DNA of 64,000 bases from the NCBI GenBank assembly GCA_009731375.1, contig BJOX01000288.1, positions 250,745 through 314,744 on the forward strand. Direction: 5' to 3'. Below are positions 1 through 10,140 of this stretch, one piece after another; within the stretch, counting starts at the first letter, position 1, and every line of letters begins with the position of its first letter. The position numbers and the translations under genes are program-made. Source of the stretch: Paulinella micropora. Taxonomy: Eukaryota; Cercozoa; Imbricatea; Euglyphida. Below the pieces are notes generated by a model that ran no database searches, was not told the origin of the DNA, and saw nothing but the letters and a program-made list of their open reading frames with translations.

Positions 1-37
<37 letters not shown>

Positions 38-62
38 AGAGAGAGAGAGAGAGCGTGTGTGC

Positions 63-101
<39 letters not shown>

Positions 102-113
102 TGTGTGAGAAAG

Positions 114-155
<42 letters not shown>

Positions 156-180
156 AAGAGAGAGAGAGATAATACCGAGC
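1..180. repeat. (GA)n / (GT)n microsatellite
   Basis: Almost pure GA dinucleotides with a short GT stretch near 55-85. It has no coding content. It lies directly 5' of the first retrotransposon 5' module, as similar GA tracts do elsewhere in the array. Confidence 0.97.
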
Positions 181-384
181 CGCTAAATACAAATTTAATA
201 TTTTCCTTTAATACGCTCGACTGAAAAACTAGGTTTCCACCTTAGATAAAGGTATAACTTACTAGCTGTACTTTTCACGTGGACGTTCCCTGAGTCCAAT
301 TGTAAAATTATTCTCTCAATAAAAGCGAAGAAGAAGAAGAAGAAGATGAAGAAGAAGAAGAAGAAGAAGAGAGAGAGAGAGAGA
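176..384 (+). repeat. Retrotransposon 5' module A, copy 1, with GAA/GA tail
   Basis: This is the first of five copies of a roughly 130-bp unit that contains 'aggtttccacc', 'cttactagct' and 'ttcacgtggacg' and ends in 'aataaaagcgaag'. It runs into (GAA)n and (GA)n, and then abruptly into LINE sequence. The other copies are near 1597, 1846, 5842 and 6588. The recurring position 5' of LINE sequence suggests it is the 5' UTR of the element; a SINE-like unit is an alternative. Confidence 0.8.
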
Positions 385-1229
385 CGACACCACACTCATA
401 ATAACAGCTAAAAATCCTAAAAACCTACAAGAAAAAACACAAACAGAAATAACGAAATTAATCAACTACTCTCATTCTAATAACCTAGTACCCAACCCAA
501 CAAAAACAACATACACAAATTTCCATAAAACAAAACAAAATATCACAATAACAATAAACAACCACACCCTCGAGCAATGCCAACACGCAAAACTCCTAGG
601 CATAACACTACAACATAACCTTAAATATGACCAACATATTAACAACATAATCCGTAAACTCCAACCCACAATCAACTCATTACTATATGCTAAAAAATAT
701 CTAAACATAAAAATAATGAAACAACTATACTATACACACATATACCCACACCTTATACAAAACATTTCCATCTGGGGGACGCATGACAACAAAAAGAAAT
801 AAATACAACCACTCATAAAAATACATAAAAAAATAATCAGAATAATTGCAAAAACACACTACCGCGCACATACCAAACCAATCCTAAATCAACTCAAACT
901 GCTCGACATCACCCACCTATATACACTCCGTGTATGCATAGAAAATCACCCATTCATTTACCCTAAAAAACACCTCAACAGACCACTCCACAATAACACC
1001 TTTACACCAATCAATATCATACACCCATACAAAACCCGATACTCAACAAAAGGCAGCCTCTTTGTTAACCACAAAGACCCATACCTCACCAAGATCTTTG
1101 CAAATCAATGGAAGTCAATCCCAAAACATATAACAGATGAAACAAAAATCAAACCATTCAAAAAAGGACTAACTGCATATCTACTAAAACACCAACAAAC
1201 ATCATAATACATATAACATACGCACACTC
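385..1229 (+). pseudogene. 5'-truncated non-LTR retrotransposon copy (RT 3' part and 3' UTR)
   Basis: This stretch is nearly identical to 4497-5335 of the longer copy. It starts inside the reverse transcriptase at the YADD region and runs through the thumb to the 3' end. Several bases differ and create stops (for example an early TAA where the longer copy reads through near 803). It retains an uninterrupted C-terminal reading after the point where the longer copy is frameshifted near 5083, so together the copies show that the native RT protein extends to about 5317. It ends in (GAA)n at 1230. The 5' truncation is typical of target-primed reverse transcription. Confidence 0.9.
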
Positions 1230-1296
1230 GAAGAAGAAGAAGAAGAAGAAGAAGAAGAAGAAGAAGAAGAAGAAGAAGAAGAAGAAGAAGAAGAAG

Positions 1297-1340
<44 letters not shown>
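1230..1340. repeat. (GAA)n-(TA)n-(GA)n tail
   Basis: A long (GAA)n tract, then (TA)n, then (GA)n, directly after the 3' end of the LINE copy. It acts as the 3' tail or junction between array members. Confidence 0.95.
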
Positions 1341-1500
1341 GAGAAGAACACTAGACTTGCTCCTTTGTCTGCTACCTGAAGAAGAACTCCGAATCAATCG
1401 ACGTATATGGTCAACTACGCCCACTCCCAACTCCCCCCCCTCTCTCTCTTTCATTTTTCTCATGAAAAAAAAAAGAAAAGAGAGGGGGGGGGGGGGGCCC
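1341..1500 (+). repeat. Retrotransposon 5' module B, copy 1 (hairpin-bearing)
   Basis: A conserved segment of about 130 bp starting near 'ctgctacctgaag' and ending in a C/T-rich run, a short spacer and an A/G-rich run that can pair (arms near 1437-1462 and 1465-1492). It is followed by poly-G and poly-C. Related segments lie at 5655-5735 and 6236-6375. The C-run/G-run hairpin is the best conserved part. Confidence 0.75.
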
Positions 1501-1528
1501 CCAACATACGTTATNNNNNNNNNNNNNN

Positions 1529-1766
1529 ATATATATCACCGCGCAATATATCTAAGCAAAAATATTAATTTTAATAACTATAATACAATATTAATACTGA
1601 GCCGCTGAATACTAATTTTAATATTAATATCTTCCTTAATACACTCTACTGAATAACTAGGTTTCCACCTTAGATAAAGGTATAACTTACTAGCTATACT
1701 TTTCACGCGGACGTTCCCTGAGTCCAATTGTAAAAAAATTGTTCTCTCGATAAAAGCGAAGAAGAA
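1529..1766 (+). repeat. Retrotransposon AT-rich module C plus module A, copy 2
   Basis: The AT-rich stretch begins 'atatatatcaccgcgcaata' and is shared with 5587 and 5777. It leads into module A with 'aggtttccacc' and ends in 'aaaagcgaagaag'. The preceding 14 N are an assembly gap. Confidence 0.8.
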
Positions 1767-1782
1767 GAAGAGAGAGAGAGAG

Positions 1783-1831
<49 letters not shown>

Positions 1832-1972
1832 GAGAGAGAGAATTACGCTCAACTTAATAACTAGGTTTCCACCTTTGATAAAGGTATAACTTACTAGCTA
1901 TACTTTTCACGTGGACGTTCCCTGAGTCCAATTGTAAAAATTGTTCTCTCAATAAAAGCGAAGAAGAAGAAG

Positions 1973-2052
<80 letters not shown>
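1767..2052 (+). repeat. (GA)n flanking module A copy 3
   Basis: GA microsatellite 1767-1845, a third copy of module A at 1846-1970, then GA microsatellite 1971-2052. It abuts the ORF1 remnant of the long LINE copy. The tandem A-(GA)n-A-(GA)n arrangement suggests unequal exchange or repeated template use at the 5' end. Confidence 0.85.
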
Positions 2053-2053
<1 letters not shown>

Positions 2054-2271
2054 TGCTTCTGAAACAGGCGATCAAGCTCAAGAAGGAACTCGTTGAGGCC
2101 ACTGGCGAGACCATCTACGTCTGGACAAGAGACGGTGAGGTCATCTTCAAGCAGCAGACAAAGGAGCATAGGCTAGTGATTAAGACAGAAGAAGATATAA
2201 ACATAATCAAAGAATCATATATGCTCAACAAACCAAACCAGCAGCACAACAGCACCTCCATGAGCACCTAA
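2053..2271 (+). pseudogene. C-terminal part of a retrotransposon ORF1-like protein
   Basis: 72 codons beginning just after the GA tract. The middle reads like the C-terminal end of many non-LTR ORF1/gag-like proteins (an aromatic-Trp-Thr-x-Asp-Gly-x-Val motif followed by a hydrophobic end). Codon and base use changes sharply near 2175. The upstream part is balanced in G+C, while the downstream part is A/C-rich like the endonuclease-RT ORF. It may be a chimera or the domain end of ORF1. It precedes the endonuclease ORF by about 170 bases. Assignment to ORF1 is inference. Confidence 0.5.
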
Positions 2272-2439
2272 ATGACCCCTCAACAAAACCCCCAGAGCAT
2301 ATCACCCACCCAAATCTCCTCCCACAATCCTTCACACCATACCTTTCGCTCACCTCTAAAAATAACAAAAATAAAACATATAATAAAAACATAAAAAACA
2401 ACAATAATAATAAGAATAATAATAAGAATAAGAATAAAA

Positions 2440-5317
2440 ACAACAACACACACAACAATACACTCACAATATATCACACCAACATCCACTCTCTCAAAGC
2501 ACATCATCAAGACCTAATCACACACCTACAACTCCTACCCTTCCAACCAGACATCATCATACTCACAGATAACTACATAACCCAACCAACCAGTAACAAT
2601 GCATTCCCTATCCCTACATACACAGCCAAACATCACATCGACATCTCAATATACTATAGAAGCAACATGCACATTACAATAGACGATAAACAAACTACAT
2701 CGGACTCATGCAAAACTCCACTAACACTAAGAATATATAACAATAAACTTAAAAACAAACCAATACACACAATAATATGTATGTATAGACGCCCACTCAT
2801 AGACAAACAATTCATGCATGAACTACAAAATAACATAAACAGCATACTACACAAAACGCCTACAAGCACAATAACAGTAGTAAGTGACCTCAACTACAAC
2901 CTATTAGACAACATACATAAACCACACACAGACTTTCAAAACATAATGGTACACAACAGCCTGTACACAACAATAACAAAAGCAACAAGGCACGACATGG
3001 TCCACAAAACATCCCATACACTCATCGACATGATAATCACTAACATCAATGCCAACATAGAAGCAAACATCATAAGCCCATGCATATCAGACCACCACCC
3101 CATAAACGCAATAATACACACACATACAAGAAAACCAAACACAGACAACACACCCAGACTCACCAAAAACATATACGACAAAAATAAAGACACAATCCTA
3201 GCAAACCTCAAAACACAGTTAGAATACATCACACAGGACAACACAGAAAGCAGCGACACAAACCAAAAGTTTAGAGGCACACAAACAACAATAACGAAAG
3301 TCATAGAACACTTCGAACGAAAACCAAAGCACTGCAATAGAAGAAAAAGCTGGTGCAGCCCCATAATAAAGAGACAAATAAGAAAAAAGCACTTACTATA
3401 TAAAAATGGAGAGATAACCCAACAACAGAAAACAAACAAGCATACAGGACACAGAGATACAAAGTCGACAAAATAATAACAAAGCAAAAAAAAGACGAAG
3501 TTATGAAGACGCTAGAAGAAAATAAAAACAACCCAAAAAAACAACATAGAAAACTCAGAGAGTTAGTACCTAACAACAAACCACCGAGAGCGTCGCCAAC
3601 CACAATACAATACAACAACAAAACATACACAGACCCCATAGAAATAGCAAACGCACTCAACGATCATTACATAACAATAGGCAAAAAAACAAGCAACAGC
3701 ATACCAACAACCGAACATAAACAACAACCAGAAGAGAAAGCGGAAGAAAACAAACAAACACATCCAAGCTTCAAACTACATAACACAACAGAAGACATTG
3801 TAAACAAAACACTTAAAAACATAAACAGAGATAAAGCAGAGGACATATACAAAATAAAACCAACACTTATAAAAGACATGCACGCCTTCCTCGCACCTAT
3901 ACTCACCAACCTCTTCAACAAAGCCATAAATGAAAATAAATACCCAGACGCACTCAAAACAACAAAAGTAATAGAACTATACAAAGCCAGCGACACAAGC
4001 ATGCCAGCCAACTACAGACCGATATCATTACTACCTATAATAGCTAAAGTATTTGACACAATAATAAATAAACAAATAATGGATCACCTAACAAAACACA
4101 ACATAATATCACATACACAATACGCATTTCGACCTAACTCAAGCACAACCATGACAGTCCAAACCATAATAAACCAAATACAAAAACATAAAGACAAAGA
4201 AGAGCTAGCACTAGCTCTCTATGTAGACCTCTCGAAAGCATACGATACAGTAGAGCATTCAAAGCTACTAGACAAACTTCGACGAAATTTTAATTTCAAC
4301 GAAGGTACAGTCCAGTTCTTTGCATCCTACTTCTCGAACCGCATTCAAGAAGTCCACACACAATATGCCAAGTCTCACAAACGCACCATCACACATGGCA
4401 TCCCGCAAGGCAGCACACTCTCCACCACCTTCTTCCTACTCTACATAAATGACATAATCAATATTATACAACAAGGGACAGTATACACATATGCAGACGA
4501 CACCACACTCATAATAACAGCTAAAAATCCTAAAAATCTACAAGAAAAAACACAAACAGAAATAACGAAATTAATAAACTACTTCCACTCTAATAACCTA
4601 GTACCCAACCCAACAAAAACAACATACACAATTTTCCATAAAACAAAACAAAATATCACAATAACAATAAACAACCATACCCTCGAGCAATGCCAACACG
4701 CAAAACTCCTAGGCATAACACTACAACATAACCTTAAATATGACCAACATATTAACAACATAATCCGTAAACTCCAACCCACAATCAACTCATTACTATA
4801 TGCTAAAAAATATCTAAACATAAAACAAATGAAACAACTATACTATACACACATATATCCACACCTTATACAAAACATCTCCATCTGGGGGACGCATGAC
4901 AACAAAAAGAAATATATACAACCACTCATAAAAATACATAAAAAAATAATCAGAGTAATTGCAAAAACACATTACCGCGCACATACAAAACCAATCCTAA
5001 ACCAACTCGAACTGCTTGACATCACCCACCTATACACCCTCCGTGTATGCATAGAAAATCACCCATTCATTTACCCTAAAAAATGTCAACAGACCACTCC
5101 ACAATAACACCTTTACACCAATCAATATCATACACTCATACAAAACCCGATACTCAACAAAAGGCAGCCTCTTTGTTAACCACAAAGACCCATACCTCAC
5201 CAAGATCTTTGCAGATCAATGGAAGTCAATCCCAAAACATATAACAGATGAAACAAAAATCAAACCGTTCAAGAAAGCACTAACTGCATATCTACTAAAA
5301 CACCAACAAACATCATA
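2440..5317 (+). pseudogene. Non-LTR retrotransposon ORF2: AP-type endonuclease and reverse transcriptase
   Basis: This is the long LINE copy. In one frame, about 2460-3476 encodes an exonuclease-endonuclease-phosphatase type nuclease. It has an N-terminal NIHSL-like motif near 2481, an ILTD motif near 2560, a SDLNYN motif near 2881 and the C-terminal SDHHPI signature near 3088. This nuclease would nick the target. A frameshift near 3430-3500 leads into the reverse transcriptase frame (3503-5107), with YRPISLLP, a D-x-SKAYD motif near 4227, GIPQGS near 4399 and the catalytic YADD near 4492. A second frameshift near 5083 removes the last 70 or so residues, which copy 1 retains. The plus strand is extremely poor in G and T, giving a protein rich in Lys, Asn, Thr, His and Ile. 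The best family match by motif is the Jockey/CR1 group. The element is inactive as read. Confidence 0.9.
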
Positions 5318-5363
5318 ATACATATAACGTATGCACACACGCGGAAAAAAAAAAAAAAAAAGA
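5318..5363 (+). repeat. LINE 3' end and poly-A before a sequence gap
   Basis: The 3' UTR ends in 'acgtatgcacac' followed by about 18 A. The 183-base N gap (5364-5546) follows, so the true length of the tail is unknown. Confidence 0.85.
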
Positions 5364-5546
5364 NNNNNNNNNNNNNNNNNNNNNNNNNNNNNNNNNNNNN
5401 NNNNNNNNNNNNNNNNNNNNNNNNNNNNNNNNNNNNNNNNNNNNNNNNNNNNNNNNNNNNNNNNNNNNNNNNNNNNNNNNNNNNNNNNNNNNNNNNNNNN
5501 NNNNNNNNNNNNNNNNNNNNNNNNNNNNNNNNNNNNNNNNNNNNNN

Positions 5547-6027
5547 GACTACACCTTTACAATTACATATCCATAACATAGCATAATAATATATATCACC
5601 GCGCAACATATCTAAGCAAAAATATTAATTTTCATAACTATAATACAATATCAACAACTTCCACCCCCCTCCCCCCCTTTTCTTCTTTTATTCTTTTTCT
5701 AGAAAAAAGAAAAGAGGGGGGGGCCGCCACACATGACTACACCTTTACAATCACATATCCATAACAAAGCATAATAATATATATCACCGCGCAACATATC
5801 TAAGCAAAAATATAAATTTTAATAACTATAATATAATATTAATACTGAGCCGCTGAATACTAATTTAATATTTAATATCTTCCTTAACACGCTCAACTGA
5901 ATAACTAGGTTCCCACCTTTGATAAAGGTATAACTTACTAGCTATACTTTTCACGTGGAAGTTCCCTGAGTCCAATTGTAAAAATTGTTCTCTTAATAAA
6001 AACGAAGAAGAAGAAGAAGAAGAGAGA
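5547..6027 (+). repeat. Retrotransposon 5' modules C, B, C and A (copy 4)
   Basis: 5547-5650 and 5735-5841 are two copies of module C ('atatatcaccgcgcaacata'). Module B lies between them with its C-run/G-run hairpin (5655-5735). Module A follows at 5842-6013 with a GAA/GA tail. The order C-B-C-A again ends at a LINE fragment. Confidence 0.8.
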
Positions 6028-6229
6028 GATCAATCACAAAGACCCATATCTCACCAAGATCTTCGCTGATCAATGGAAATCAATCCCAAAAAATATAACA
6101 GATGAAACAAAAATAAAACCATTCAAAACAGCACTAATGACATACCTACTCAAACATCAACAAACATCATAATATCTATAAATATAAACACTCACAAAAA
6201 AAAAAACAAAAAAAAAAAAAAAAACGATG
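6028..6229 (+). pseudogene. Very short 3' fragment of the non-LTR retrotransposon with poly-A
   Basis: About 170 bases match the 3' end of the longer copy (5185-5325) with scattered substitutions, followed by an A-rich tail. This is a strongly 5'-truncated insertion and the third LINE copy in the same orientation. Confidence 0.85.
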
Positions 6230-6745
6230 GAACAACAAGTTTGCTCCCCTGTCTGCTACTTGAAGGAGAACTCCCCTGATCAGCCAACGTATATGGTCAA
6301 CCACGCACAGCCCCAACTTCCTCCTCTCTCTTTCACTTTTTCTCACGAAAAAGAAAAGAGAGGGGGGGCCGCCAGACATAAACTACTACACTTTTACAAT
6401 AACATATATATTCATATCATATTATAATATTATCACAGCCCAATCAGGATGATTTCCAACAGCACGAGGGCTTGCACGGTCTTGACGAAGGCTTGGTCAG
6501 GAAAGGCGTCCGCGAGGTCCATACTGAATATATCTAAACATAAATATTAATATTAATAATATTCATACTAGATATATATATAATACCGAGCCGTAAATAC
6601 AAATTTAATATTTTCCTTTAATACGATCAACTGAATAACTAGGTTTCCACCTTAGATAAAGGTATAACTTACTAGCTATACTTTTCACGTGGACGTTCCC
6701 TGAGCCCGATTGTAAAATTGTTCTCTCAATAAAAGCAAAGAAAAA
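6230..6745 (+). repeat. Retrotransposon 5' modules B, C and A (copy 5), with a foreign insert
   Basis: Module B 6236-6375, module C from 6376 and module A 6588-6745. Module C is interrupted at about 6437-6530 by a GC-richer segment absent from the other copies, so this copy received a small insertion. No LINE body follows, and the array ends here. Confidence 0.75.
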
Positions 6746-7330
6746 GAAGAGAAGGAGACCAAAAAGTTTTTGTATTTTTGTCATATAGTTCCCTTTGGTC
6801 GTAACACTCGGTGGAGTCGAATAATATTTATCTGGGTGAACTGTTTGTGTCGGGTCTTTTTCGGCCCCTGAAAAATGTGTCGGCCCCAACACCTAACGTT
6901 ACGGTTATTCAACTACATTTTTTGTCTGACTTGTCTTGACTGTGACAGGGGCCGGGGGTGATGTGGCGTGCCACAGAAACCCCACCCGCGGCTCCGTTCC
7001 TTTTCCAGGTGCTTTTCAGTCAGTGTGAGAATTCAAACTTTCTTTCAAGCAACATAATTTCATATGCACACCTACAATCTAAAGTCTTTGAAATCATGAT
7101 CAGATGCCATGTGTGTGGAATCGAAATTTAAATCATTAATATTGGTCTCTCGAGCTCATACTATAGCTAGTCATATGCATGCTTCGATCGCGAGACAAAA
7201 AGAGTTTTCATGCTTTCACATCAGAGGCTCAGGAGGTGAATCAGCTCAAGATTGAGGCTAGGTGGACGCTGACAAAGAAGACAGTGTTGCACTATGTGTT
7301 TAATTTCGAATTCAGAAAGCTCGAGTGATA
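6746..7330. other. No recognisable gene
   Basis: Mixed-composition sequence with a GC-rich patch near 6945-7010. I see no convincing ORF, RNA gene or repeat shared with the rest of the window. Confidence 0.6.
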
Positions 7331-8237
<907 letters not shown>

Positions 8238-8424
8238 TTGTCGTATTTTTGTAAAACAATGGTATGTTTTGTTCTTCCTGTGTCTGTAAAAAGCGGGTCG
8301 GGGAGCTGGTCGACGGGAAGCGGGTCGGGAAGCGGGTTGGGGAGCTGGTCGACTGGAAGCGGGTCAGGCTGGACGGGGTCGTCGAACTGGACACCTTTCA
8401 GAGCGTCTGCTAAATCATCCATCA

Positions 8425-8465
8425 CCTACATAAACACACAGAGGGACAATATGTGTTTATGTAGG
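8425..8465. promoter_or_regulatory. Perfect 14-bp inverted repeat between two small ORFs
   Basis: Arms 8425-8438 (cctacataaacaca) and 8452-8465 pair perfectly around a 13-base loop. It sits immediately upstream of the minus ORF that starts at 8425 and downstream of the one ending at 8513. It could be an operator, a processing hairpin or a terminator. Confidence 0.6.
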
Positions 8466-8512
8466 GGTAGTTTAATGTCGTGCCCAGGACATAGTTTTAG
8501 TAGTTTCGCCCC

Positions 8513-8731
8513 TCATTCCCTGTACACCCTGTTCATATTCCTGTCTCCATCTTCCACCTTTTCACTTATTTCATCTATTCTCTTCATCAACACGCACGCC
8601 TCAGCAAACGTCGTTCCACTTTCAATCTTTCTTTCCATGGCTGCTATCTCTCCCGCTTTCAACATTCCTCTATTATCTCTCCTCCATTGCTTCATCAATT
8701 TCATCTCACTTTCAATCTTTCTCTTTTTCAT
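8513..8731 (-). CDS. Small charged alpha-helical protein, unknown function (E1)
   Basis: 72 codons rich in Lys, Glu, Met and Arg, with heptad-like spacing that suggests a coiled coil. The C-terminal half (EACVLMKRIDEISEKVED) is strongly helical. It has no recognised family and no homologue in E2. It is transcribed outward, like the other genes at the element end. It may extend further upstream, because the reading frame has no clear start signal. Confidence 0.4.
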   Translation of the reverse strand: MKKRKIESEMKLMKQWRRDNRGMLKAGEIAAMERKIESGTTFAEACVLMKRIDEISEKVEDGDRNMNRVYRE

Positions 8732-9023
8732 CTTCTTTCCACATTTCTTTATCTTTTACGTTATTTGGAATAAGATTAATAGACATTATGTGCGAGTAAG
8801 TTATACGGGTTTGTTTTTTTGTGTGTGTTTTTGCGTTTGTGCGTCAAAAACAACAGAAACGAACGACAGAGCTAAAACGCGTGCGTCAACGCGTCAAAAA
8901 CCGCCGCTCAGACGCATTGAAGTAGGCTGTTCAATTCTATTTTACCTTTAACAAAAAAGTAAAGAAAAATCGCAAAACCCGTTATATTTCTTTTTTCGTA
9001 AACTGACAGCTGTGAGTGTGAAT

Positions 9024-9068
9024 ATGATTTCTACATGATTTCTACATGATTTCTCTTTGATTTCTTAT
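9024..9068. repeat. Short iteron-like direct repeats
   Basis: Two exact 11-base units (atgatttctac) at 9024 and 9035, then degenerate units beginning at 9046 and 9057. Short iterated repeats inside a viral terminal region could bind an initiator or recombinase. Function is inference. Confidence 0.5.
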
Positions 9069-9091
9069 GATGTTGAATTTGGGACTTAACA

Positions 9092-9141
9092 ACACTTTTC
9101 GGGCTGGTATTTTTCTTAAAAAATACCTGCGCGAAAAGTGT
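9092..9141. repeat. 23-bp arm hairpin in the E1 terminal region
   Basis: Arms 9092-9114 and 9119-9141 pair with two mismatches around a 4-base loop (ctta). It overlaps the 3' end of the minus ORF 9116-9424. E2 has no equivalent at this position. Possible roles are terminator or recombinase binding site. Confidence 0.65.
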
Positions 9142-9424
9142 AATTATCTTCTTTATCCTTATTTAATTTGTAATATTCCAGTCGCAGTTTATTTATCTTG
9201 TCCCTGTTTGCCTCTTTGTATTTCTTTTGATGCTCTTTAATTTTGTCCTTATTATTCTGTCTATAATTTGCTCTATATTCTTTGATTTTCTCCGCATTCT
9301 TTTCCCTATATCGTTGCTGTTTAGGATCAGGGAGGTTGAACACCGCCTTTATTTCTTCTATGATGGTACTCATTGGTATATATACAATGTATAGTATGTG
9401 CTTAACATATAATTCAATGAGCAC
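9116..9424 (-). CDS. Lys/Asn/Glu-rich repeat protein encoded in the terminal region (E1)
   Basis: 102 codons. The likely native start is the internal Met of MSTIIEEIKAVFN, because this matches the start of the E2 TIR protein (MSSTIEEIKAVFN). The rest is a series of imperfect repeats of about 13 residues with a pattern like Y-x-x-x-N-x-x-K-I-K. The same pattern forms the C-terminal tail of the GIY-YIG proteins in both elements. No catalytic domain is present. It is probably a nucleic-acid-binding helical protein and is transcribed outward. Confidence 0.65.
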   Translation of the reverse strand: MLIELYVKHILYIVYIPMSTIIEEIKAVFNLPDPKQQRYREKNAEKIKEYRANYRQNNKDKIKEHQKKYKEANRDKINKLRLEYYKLNKDKEDNYTFRAGIF

Positions 9425-9496
9425 ACAACAGGGATATTATAGCAAACGAAAAGATCAATATAAGAGCAGGGGGAGTGAAAATGTCTTCTCCTATTG

Positions 9497-9550
9497 GTGT
9501 CCAACCCCATGGTTGGCAGTGGCCTACTTGACCCTTACAAGGTTAGACAC
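9497..9550. promoter_or_regulatory. Conserved stem (gtgtccaacc / ggttagacac) in the E1 terminal region
   Basis: Arm 9497-9506 pairs with 9541-9550 with one mismatch. E2 carries the same arms perfectly (42664-42673 with 42708-42717, and mirrored near 63360). The inner sequence contains 'ccaaccccatggttgg' in both elements. Conservation between two diverged viruses suggests function, perhaps in replication or packaging. Confidence 0.65.
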
Positions 9551-9885
9551 TTTTTTAGCGTTAAATTTCAATATTTATTATATTATTCTTCTTCGTATTA
9601 CAATTTCTTTTTTTTTATCCAAGGTGTCCAGGGTTTATTAAAAGGAAGTAAATTTTTTTTCGTCTCTACCCGAAAGTATGAGACCATTAAACAATATCTG
9701 GCGCGGGGGGTTGGCCTCGGACTAACTTGGCCTTCATTAATACTAACGCGAATTGTCGCACTTAGCCTGCTCAATACCACTCACAGCCGTCCAAGTCGCC
9801 ACAACGGCGTTTTTGTATCTTTGGCGCAGATGAATTTTCTATTTAAAATAATTAAAATAATATAATTATATATATAGGAGACATA
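9551..9885. other. E1 terminal-repeat-like noncoding region
   Basis: The sequence parallels 42718-43053 of the E2 left TIR (T-rich stretch, 'ttggccttcattaatacta', and a 3' AT-rich leader ending in 'ataatataattatatata'). No protein is supported. The AT-rich end serves as leader and promoter for the gene at 9886. Confidence 0.65.
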
Positions 9886-10098
9886 ATGCCGGATATTATA
9901 GCACGATTACCATATGATTTGCAAGAATATATAAAACTTTTCTTGTTTAATCGCGATTTACCAACAGAAAATTACGAATTATGCGACAACTGCGGACTTA
10001 CTTTATCTGTTGTAGAAAGTCCAATAATATACGCTCAGAATATGAAGTGGTATTTCAATTACTATTGTTTTTGCTCTAGAAAATGTATCAGTGAATAA
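9886..10098 (+). CDS. F-box-like N-terminus plus zinc-finger small protein (E1)
   Basis: 70 codons. The N-terminus (IARLPYDLQEYIKLFLF) resembles an F-box-type helix pair. It is followed by CDNCGL and a second Cys pair near the end (CFCSRKC), giving a possible C2-C2 zinc site. It is paralogous to the protein at 61434-61712 and to the pseudogene at 11457-11731 (same LP-x-D-x-x-x-x-I-K start and C-x-x-C-G-L). It starts 2 bases after an AT-rich leader. It could act as a substrate adaptor, but that is inference. The same slot in E2 holds an unrelated small basic protein. Confidence 0.6.
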   Translation: MPDIIARLPYDLQEYIKLFLFNRDLPTENYELCDNCGLTLSVVESPIIYAQNMKWYFNYYCFCSRKCISE

Positions 10099-10140
10099 TT
10101 TTGACATATAAAAATATAGGACGTGTCTAATATATACTAA

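Noticed and set aside
2936-3487. Hydrophobic minus-strand ORF of 183 codons in the LINE
   Set aside because: Antisense of the A/C-rich endonuclease ORF; Cys/Phe/Val richness follows from the skew.
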